Shown here piece by piece: positions 59,014-64,000 of a DNA stretch of 64,000 nt. The DNA is from JAEUHM01 sp964538625 (lineage in GTDB: Bacteria > Verrucomicrobiota > Verrucomicrobiia > Verrucomicrobiales > Verrucomicrobiaceae). The notes beneath the pieces are model-generated. The model saw nothing but the letters and a program-made list of their open reading frames with translations, made no database searches and was not told where the DNA came from. A program made the translations under genes and the position numbers. Each line of letters begins with the position of its first letter. The first letter of the stretch is position 1. Location: contig CAZIGH010000002.1 in assembly GCA_964538625.1 (NCBI GenBank), positions 1-64,000 of the forward strand. Direction: 5' to 3'.

Positions 59014-60062
59014 TGGTTGGGCAGGACTGGGAATGATGTCATCCAATCCAAAAGGGTGGGCGCGAGTGCTTCAGCCACTGTCAAATGTCCGACAGCAGAC
59101 CAGTGACAATCGTGAGGTATCTGAAAGCAGCGGGGGGCATCGCGTCCATGCTGTTGAAAATGCGGAAGCAGATCTACTACATGAATGCCCCCGGCAGATT
59201 CGAGTGACCGAAACCGATCAAGGTAGTTTAGTGCCATGCGGTATTTAACATAGCTGTCGTAAAATACCGGGATGATAAAAAGAGGTCTTGTGCCCGCAGC
59301 AAGCTTCAATCTCTGGAGAATGGCAGTCATCAACTTCCAGGCGTGACCATTCGGATCTTGATACTCTGGAAAGGGTTCCCAAGGCCTGAGCCTGAATATT
59401 ATCCGCTTCAATAACGATGCCAGCGGTAGCGAACTCAGGCGCGTTTTCAGTGAGTTGATTGCGCCTGTGGAACGATCACTCGTGCCCGATTCGCCTCCAG
59501 GTTCGTCACAGGCCAAATCGGTTACTTCATTCGCAACGGTCTTCAACCGAAGGGTGCCGTCTGGGTTGAGTTCGAAGCGGGGCTTTGGCCGAAGAACCTC
59601 TTTTCCGGTGAGCGGATCAAATGCAACACGTGCATCGACTAGATTGCGTCGGATGTTTTGTAGAAAGGGCAGTAGGAGCACAGCATCGTGCTCGTAGCGT
59701 GGACCTTGCTTCTCATAGATCAGCAGCTGCTGGTCGGTACCAGTTCCCTCCAGGGCCAGGTTGATAAACTCTGTTCCTGGCAGCTTACGCTCCAGGATTT
59801 CGGTGAAGCGGTGATCATTGGAAACGAACTGTCCAGCAGCAAAGGAATCCCCTAGAACAATGAAGCGACGGTATCCCTCTGGCTTTTGTCGGGTGTATCT
59901 TCGGCTGCTACGGACGCCGTCTTCGTTAATGGAGAGATGATAGGTCCCACCGCCCGGCCTTGGGAGTTTAAGATCGCAGCTAGGCCGGTAGCGGTATCCT
60001 ACATCTGCATCCCACTCCACATATGGCTTGGTGTCGAGGACGCTGGCTGGTGCGGTCACCAT
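59010..60062 (-). CDS. SGNH/GDSL-type hydrolase or O-acyltransferase
   Basis: 350 residues. Catalytic Ser73 lies in IVLGDSFAAGQF and the Asp/His pair in HDCHWSAVGH (Asp318, His320), the SGNH blocks I and V. Similar proteins next to carbamoyltransferase genes are related to AlgX/AlgJ-type acetyltransferases. No signal peptide or membrane helix is visible, so it would act in the cytoplasm or need another route out. It overlaps the small SxtJ-like gene by seven bases. Possible roles are removing or transferring an O-acyl group; the direction is not known. Confidence 0.78.
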   Translation of the reverse strand: MVTAPASVLDTKPYVEWDADVGYRYRPSCDLKLPRPGGGTYHLSINEDGVRSSRRYTRQKPEGYRRFIVLGDSFAAGQFVSNDHRFTEILERKLPGTEFINLALEGTGTDQQLLIYEKQGPRYEHDAVLLLPFLQNIRRNLVDARVAFDPLTGKEVLRPKPRFELNPDGTLRLKTVANEVTDLACDEPGGESGTSDRSTGAINSLKTRLSSLPLASLLKRIIFRLRPWEPFPEYQDPNGHAWKLMTAILQRLKLAAGTRPLFIIPVFYDSYVKYRMALNYLDRFRSLESAGGIHVVDLLPHFQQHGRDAPRCFQIPHDCHWSAVGHLTVAEALAPTLLDWMTSFPVLPNQ

Positions 60063-60397
60063 AGTGTGTAAACTTCGTCAGGAATTCCCTCTTCGCGCTC
60101 GGCTGTCAGCGGACTTTTCTCGCCAGGCACAGGGCGCGGGGGTGCAATGCAGCGTGCTGCAACTCTGAGGGGAACTGCGGCGAGAAAGGTGAACCCGCCA
60201 TGGTCTTTGCCCTCTACCACGGATGATTCGGAAAAGTATGATGGGCTATCGGGCTGGGAGTGTCGCGGGATCCAGCAAGTACCTTGAGGCTCTTTCAGCC
60301 GCATGGGGTCACGGCCCGTGAGAGCACAGAGTAACTTCGTCAAGACCATGAGTGGATAGGTTAGAAAGAGCAAGAGTTTTACGAGATAGTTTTTCAT
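60056..60397 (-). CDS. Small SxtJ-like membrane protein
   Basis: 113 residues from ATG 60395-60397, which shares one base with the carbamoyltransferase stop (TGATG). One strong hydrophobic helix (about 3-25, LVKLLLFLTYPLMVLTKLLC), then ALTGRDPMRLK. The helix followed by a 'GRDPMRLK' block resembles the C-terminal end of SxtJ-type proteins found with carbamoyltransferases. The remaining 70 residues are polar and proline-rich and I do not recognise them. Association with the carbamoyltransferase is the main clue. It could help membrane placement of that enzyme. Confidence 0.55.
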   Translation of the reverse strand: MKNYLVKLLLFLTYPLMVLTKLLCALTGRDPMRLKEPQGTCWIPRHSQPDSPSYFSESSVVEGKDHGGFTFLAAVPLRVAARCIAPPRPVPGEKSPLTAEREEGIPDEVYTLW

Positions 60398-62238
60398 CAA
60401 TCCAGTTTGAATGAACGTTTGTAGCTTTCTGCATCAAAATCTTTCGCTCCTGCCTGCTCTGTTTTGAGCAGAAGAGTGTTTTCCAGGACTAGAGCATCCA
60501 TATGAGTGCCCATGAAGCACCGGTATGCGTCTTGCGCTGTGCATACAATGGGTTCACCACGGATGTTGAAGCTGGTATTGACCAGGATGGGGCAGCCAGT
60601 CTTTTCATAAAAGCGGGTGATCAGCTTGTGGTAGCGCCCGTTTGCCTCAGGCGTCACTGTCTGAACGCGTGCCGAATAATCCACATGGGTAATGGACGGT
60701 GCCTGAGAGCGGGGAATGTTGAGCTTGTTGATACCGTACATTCCCCTCATCGCTTCAGCGCTGCCAGGGATTCGTTTGTCCTCCTTCACTGGTGCGACGA
60801 TCAACATGTATGGACTTTCCGCGTTTGGAGGAAGGTCGAACCATTCCCCGGTGTGCTCCTTGAGGATTGAAGGAGCGAAGGGCCGGAAACTCTCACGGAA
60901 CTTGATCTTCAGATTCATCACCTGCTGCATGCGCGAGGAGCGTGGATCGCCAAGAATGCTTCTAGCTCCCAAAGCACGTGGGCCGAACTCCATGCGATCC
61001 TGAACCCAGCCTACGACATGCTCGTTGGCAAGTAGGTCCACGACTCGTGCAAGAAGGGTGTCTTCATTCAGGACGTGATAGCAGGCTCCTTGGCTGTCTA
61101 GAAAGCTGCGTATCTCGAGATCATCGCAACTGGGGCCTAGCAGCGAACCTTTGAGCGAGTCAGACGGTAGGGGATGACGAGGTTGAGCCAGCAGGTGGTG
61201 CCAGATGAGTTGAGCTACTCCAAGAGCCCCGCCGGCGTCGCCTGAGGCTGGCTGAATCCAGATGTTCTTAAAGGGGCCTTCACGAAGTATGCGTCCATTA
61301 CCCACGCAGTTGAGCGCCACTCCTCCTGCCATGACGAGGTTTTCGGAGCCGGTGAGTTGATGTGCGTGGCGCGCACATTTCAGCATCACGTCCTCACAGA
61401 CGCTCTGCACTGATGCGGCGAGGTCCATCTCTCGCTGACTTACCACGCTGTCCGGATCTCGGGGAGGCGCTCCGAAGAGACGATGAAACTTTTCCGACGT
61501 CATCGTCATGCCGCCGCCGTAGTTGAAGTAGCTCTGGTCCATCCAAAATGAGCCATCGTCACGTACATGGATGAGGTGTCGGCGTATGAGGTCAGCGTAT
61601 TTGGGCTCACCATAGGGCGCCAGCCCCATTACTTTGTATTCACCGGAGTTCACGCGAAACCCAGTGTAATAGGTGAATGCGCTGTAGAGCAGTCCTAAAG
61701 AATGAGGAAAACGGATCTCGTGTGTGAGGTTAATCCGGTTTCCGCGTCCGTAACCCATGGTAGTGGTGCTCCACTCTCCTACTCCATCGAGTGTAAGGAT
61801 GGCAGCTTCTTCGAAAGGTGAGGGAAAGAATGCGCTTGCTGCATGGGACTCATGGTGGTCGGCAAACAGGAAACGTCCGCGGTATTCTCCAGCTAGCGCT
61901 CGGTCGATTTCCCGCTGAAGGTGAAGTTTCGAGTTCAGCCACAGGGGAAGTGACTTCATCCACGAGCGGAAACTGGACGGTGCAAAAGCTGAGCAGCTTT
62001 CAAGCAGGCGTTCGAATTTAGCCAGGGGTTTATCATAGAATCCCACGTAGTCCAGATCTCCAGCTCTGATACCGGCTGTCTTGAGACAGTATTCAACTGC
62101 ATGGGAAGGAAAGTGGTGGTCATGCTTTCGGCGCGTGAAGCGCTCTTCCTGAGCGGCAGCGAGTATCTCTCCGTCGGCCAGCAGCGCAGCGGCGGAATCA
62201 TGGTAAAAGGCCGACAATCCGAGAACGTAGGTTGGCAT
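60397..62238 (-). CDS. Carbamoyltransferase (NodU/CmcH family)
   Basis: Transfers the carbamoyl group of carbamoyl phosphate to a hydroxyl, as NodU does on Nod-factor sugars. 613 residues, full length. N-terminal YrdC/Kae1-like half begins YVLGLSAFYHDSAAALLADG, EERFTRRKHDHHFP, and ADHHESHAASAFFPSPFEEA (the metal-binding histidines), then LTLDGVGEWSTTTMGYGRG. The C-terminal half has GWVQDRMEFGPRALGARSIL and PILVNTSFNIRGEPIVCTAQ, the family signatures. Substrate is probably a sugar of the repeat unit. Carbamoyl phosphate would come from the CarB enzyme whose gene opens the window. Overlaps the SxtJ-like gene by one base. Confidence 0.93.
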   Translation of the reverse strand: MPTYVLGLSAFYHDSAAALLADGEILAAAQEERFTRRKHDHHFPSHAVEYCLKTAGIRAGDLDYVGFYDKPLAKFERLLESCSAFAPSSFRSWMKSLPLWLNSKLHLQREIDRALAGEYRGRFLFADHHESHAASAFFPSPFEEAAILTLDGVGEWSTTTMGYGRGNRINLTHEIRFPHSLGLLYSAFTYYTGFRVNSGEYKVMGLAPYGEPKYADLIRRHLIHVRDDGSFWMDQSYFNYGGGMTMTSEKFHRLFGAPPRDPDSVVSQREMDLAASVQSVCEDVMLKCARHAHQLTGSENLVMAGGVALNCVGNGRILREGPFKNIWIQPASGDAGGALGVAQLIWHHLLAQPRHPLPSDSLKGSLLGPSCDDLEIRSFLDSQGACYHVLNEDTLLARVVDLLANEHVVGWVQDRMEFGPRALGARSILGDPRSSRMQQVMNLKIKFRESFRPFAPSILKEHTGEWFDLPPNAESPYMLIVAPVKEDKRIPGSAEAMRGMYGINKLNIPRSQAPSITHVDYSARVQTVTPEANGRYHKLITRFYEKTGCPILVNTSFNIRGEPIVCTAQDAYRCFMGTHMDALVLENTLLLKTEQAGAKDFDAESYKRSFKLD

Positions 62239-62260
62239 GAAAACAGTGGTATAAGTTTAT

Positions 62261-63157
62261 CTAGCGAAGGTGGCGCATTGAAGCGAGTGGAAAGCCCAGC
62301 AGAAACTTCCATCTACGGAGCGCAAGATGCCAGCGCAGAGAGGCGCGGTAGAGTTTCCAAGCGTCCTCTGGCCTGGAACGATTCAAACAAAGTAGCGCAG
62401 CTGGCCGCAGATGTCGGGTTAGAATAGTCCACCGTTGCAGCTGTCTGGTAGTACCTCCTGGGTACCGTCCGAGGTTTTCAGACTCTATTTTGTGCCACAG
62501 TCCAAGAAGCGTTTTGTCTAGATTCTGTGTCACGTTTGAGTCGTGATTCCGATAGCCAAAGGTCATGGGTGCTTTGACTTGGACGAATCCGGCTTCGATG
62601 CCGAGTTTGAGAGCTAGATCAGCATCTTCACCGTTGATGTTCTTCGGGGTGAATCCTCCGGCTCTCACTGCGCAGTCACGCCTTAGAACAAAGGATGACA
62701 CACCCCACCATCTCCACAGTGAGCCTGATTCCAGATAGTCTTTGAACCACTCAAATGAAATGGCTTCTCGCTGCACCTTTTCAGTGTCAGCCTCATTTTT
62801 GAAGCACCATGGCCTTCCCGCTATGAACGCGGGCTGATCGGTCTTCGAAACGATCTCGGCGTAAGTTTCCAGTGTCCATGGGAACCAAAGGTCATCGCTG
62901 TCCAAGAACGCGAGATATGGCCCTTGAGCGCTTAGTATCCCAAGGTTCCTTGCTGCTCCGGGTCCTGCATTGGTCTGCTTAAGGAGGCGCACTTTCGGGT
63001 TCAGTGCTGTGACAGCCTCTGCAGTGCCATCGGTGGAGCCGTCATCTACCACGATGATTTCGTAGTCAGTGTAGCTTTGCGCCAGGGCCGAGGACAGGCA
63101 ACGCAACAGTAGCGTCTTGCGGTTGAAAGTTGGGATGATGACCGTAAACTGCGGCAC
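62261..63157 (-). CDS. Glycosyltransferase family 2
   Basis: The start is uncertain: GTG 63155-63157 lies 15 bases past the fucosyltransferase stop and puts FTVIIPTFNRKTLLLRCL at the N-terminus, as usual, giving 298 residues. An ATG at 63239-63241 would overlap the upstream gene. Core blocks: IIVVDDGSTDGTAEAVTAL, AGPGAARNLGILSAQGPYLA, FLDSDDLWFPW (DxD) and GEDADLALKLGIEAGFVQ. A C-terminal helical part is basic. Sugar unknown. Confidence 0.87.
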   Translation of the reverse strand: MPQFTVIIPTFNRKTLLLRCLSSALAQSYTDYEIIVVDDGSTDGTAEAVTALNPKVRLLKQTNAGPGAARNLGILSAQGPYLAFLDSDDLWFPWTLETYAEIVSKTDQPAFIAGRPWCFKNEADTEKVQREAISFEWFKDYLESGSLWRWWGVSSFVLRRDCAVRAGGFTPKNINGEDADLALKLGIEAGFVQVKAPMTFGYRNHDSNVTQNLDKTLLGLWHKIESENLGRYPGGTTRQLQRWTILTRHLRPAALLCLNRSRPEDAWKLYRASLRWHLALRRWKFLLGFPLASMRHLR

Positions 63158-63171
63158 AACGAGTGTTTGTG

Positions 63172-64000
63172 TCAGGGCAGGACGATCCAGTTCTTGGGAA
63201 TCAAGTCGTTCAGAGGCATCTGGGAAGAGAGCTCGGGCCATGACCAGCGTTCGGGACAAATGACTTTTTTGGTGGAGCTTGGGTTCAACCAGGCGGCCCA
63301 CCAGCTAAAGGTGCTGTTTGCGATGACGTGGTGATCACAAGACATCATGGCAGCGAAATCCCACAGATCAGAGGTGGCATCAGAAAAATGAAGATGGCCG
63401 TAGTCGTTTGGCAGATGCTCGCGACACCATCCGAGATCTGCTGGCGAATCCGAAAAAACAAAGAAACAGCCCTGAGGGCCAAAGTGCTGCATGGCGGATC
63501 GGATGTAGTCCACACCCACAGGTGCACCGTAGGCGAGGGATCGATGTTTGGGATTCTCACTGGCTCGCGCCAAGTCGCCCCGGCGAACGTGAACCGACAC
63601 CACAGAACCATGCGCCGCTCGTAAATTCTGCACATAAGCTTTGGCAGATGAAGCCAACTCACGGTCGCGGAGTTGGAAGTCCTGCCGAATCACAGTCTCC
63701 ACCTGCTCGAAGTAGAGGGGACTCTGCCAGTAGCCAGAAAGGAAGGTGTTGTCAGGAGCGTCCAGCACTCCGTGTTGGAAGTGAAATCCGCGTTCTCTCA
63801 CGTGACTTGCCTTCCACAAGAATCCCGGCCAAAGACGGCGAACCTGACGAACAAGCCTGTCTCGTACGTTGGCGCTGTGGAAATCATCTCTTAGCAGCGA
63901 AATCTCTGCGGCTGTGGCTGAGCGCGCCTTGACATTAAAGCTGAAAATCCTCAGAGGACGTACGAAGTCACGAAGCTGTGCGGGCCTCGCTTCGCCATTT
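63172..64000 (-). CDS. GT11 alpha-1,2-fucosyltransferase-like, cut by window edge
   Basis: The frame stays open to the right edge of the window, so the N-terminus lies beyond it; about 275 residues are visible. SGYWQSPLYFEQVETVIR, the GDP-fucose site VVSVHVRRGDLAR (HxRRGD), FFVFSDSPADLGWCREHL and MMSCDHHVIANSTFSWWAAW (family motif) mark glycosyltransferase family 11, which adds fucose in alpha-1,2 linkage. It ends 14 bases before the preferred start of the next GT2 gene. This suggests fucose in the polysaccharide. Similar GT11 enzymes can use other 6-deoxy sugars, so fucose is the best but not the only choice. Confidence 0.9.
   Translation of the reverse strand, partial: NGEARPAQLRDFVRPLRIFSFNVKARSATAAEISLLRDDFHSANVRDRLVRQVRRLWPGFLWKASHVRERGFHFQHGVLDAPDNTFLSGYWQSPLYFEQVETVIRQDFQLRDRELASSAKAYVQNLRAAHGSVVSVHVRRGDLARASENPKHRSLAYGAPVGVDYIRSAMQHFGPQGCFFVFSDSPADLGWCREHLPNDYGHLHFSDATSDLWDFAAMMSCDHHVIANSTFSWWAAWLNPSSTKKVICPERWSWPELSSQMPLNDLIPKNWIVLP

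Noticed and set aside
1..64000. tRNA, rRNA, CRISPR repeats, insertion sequences, integrases, restriction or toxin-antitoxin genes
   Set aside because: None were seen on either strand. No regularly spaced direct repeats and no transposase-like frames are present.

Overview
The window looks like a piece of a verrucomicrobial chromosome, most likely order Verrucomicrobiales. The best evidence is a collinear set of five genes at 28.3-35.6 kb. In order and domain make-up they match the Akkermansia muciniphila Amuc_1102-1101-1100-1099-1098 type IV pilus-like locus. A Planctomycetes/Verrucomicrobia-type cytochrome protein (DUF1549/DUF1553) and a ThuA-like protein point the same way. DNA is GC-rich by eye, genes are dense and many start codons overlap the previous stop. 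No tRNA, rRNA, CRISPR array, transposase or prophage gene was seen.

Layout. 1-12 kb holds housekeeping genes: carB (cut by the left edge), a secreted ThuA-like protein, grpE-dnaJ, a 38-residue lipoprotein too short for routine ORF calling, a CPBP membrane protease, a minus-strand run (lipoprotein, maf, half-size TSUP, metallo-beta-lactamase), a PmtA-like methyltransferase, scpA and proB-proA. 12.2-12.85 kb is the only long gene-free stretch; it carries a strong intrinsic terminator ahead of pheS that may be an attenuator. pheS-pheT follow, then a probable 6S RNA whose terminator lies inside the 3' end of the convergent gene btaB. btaA-btaB encode a probable two-enzyme pathway to the phosphorus-free betaine lipid DGTS. 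Next come the DUF1549/DUF1553 protein, pyruvate carboxylase, an LplT-like MFS transporter, a polytopic membrane protein of unknown family and UDP-glucuronate decarboxylase.

28.3-38.9 kb is a plus-strand block: the pilus-like locus (small secreted protein, PilM-PilN fusion, PilO-like Amuc_1100 homologue, single-pass protein with a calcium-loop-like motif, secretin), a terminator, then coaE-rho-rnd with 4-base overlaps.

38.9-64 kb is all minus strand. A response regulator with a sigma-54 activator architecture but a damaged AAA+ core, plus an ASCH-domain protein, lie at the downstream end of a large envelope/exopolysaccharide locus. That locus has a WecA-like initiating phosphotransferase, two polymerase/ligase-type membrane proteins, eleven glycosyltransferases (the last cut by the right edge), an asparagine-synthase-type amidotransferase, two methyltransferases (one FkbM), and a carbamoyltransferase/SxtJ-like/SGNH set. 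Together they suggest a heteropolysaccharide decorated with methyl, carbamoyl, amide and possibly acyl groups and probably containing fucose. UDP-xylose from the decarboxylase at 27.3 kb may also feed it. No flippase or chain-length regulator is seen here.

The features most worth following up are the PilM-PilN fusion locus, the degenerate NtrC-like regulator next to the polysaccharide genes, the btaAB pair with its overlapping 6S RNA terminator, and the terminator/leader before pheS.
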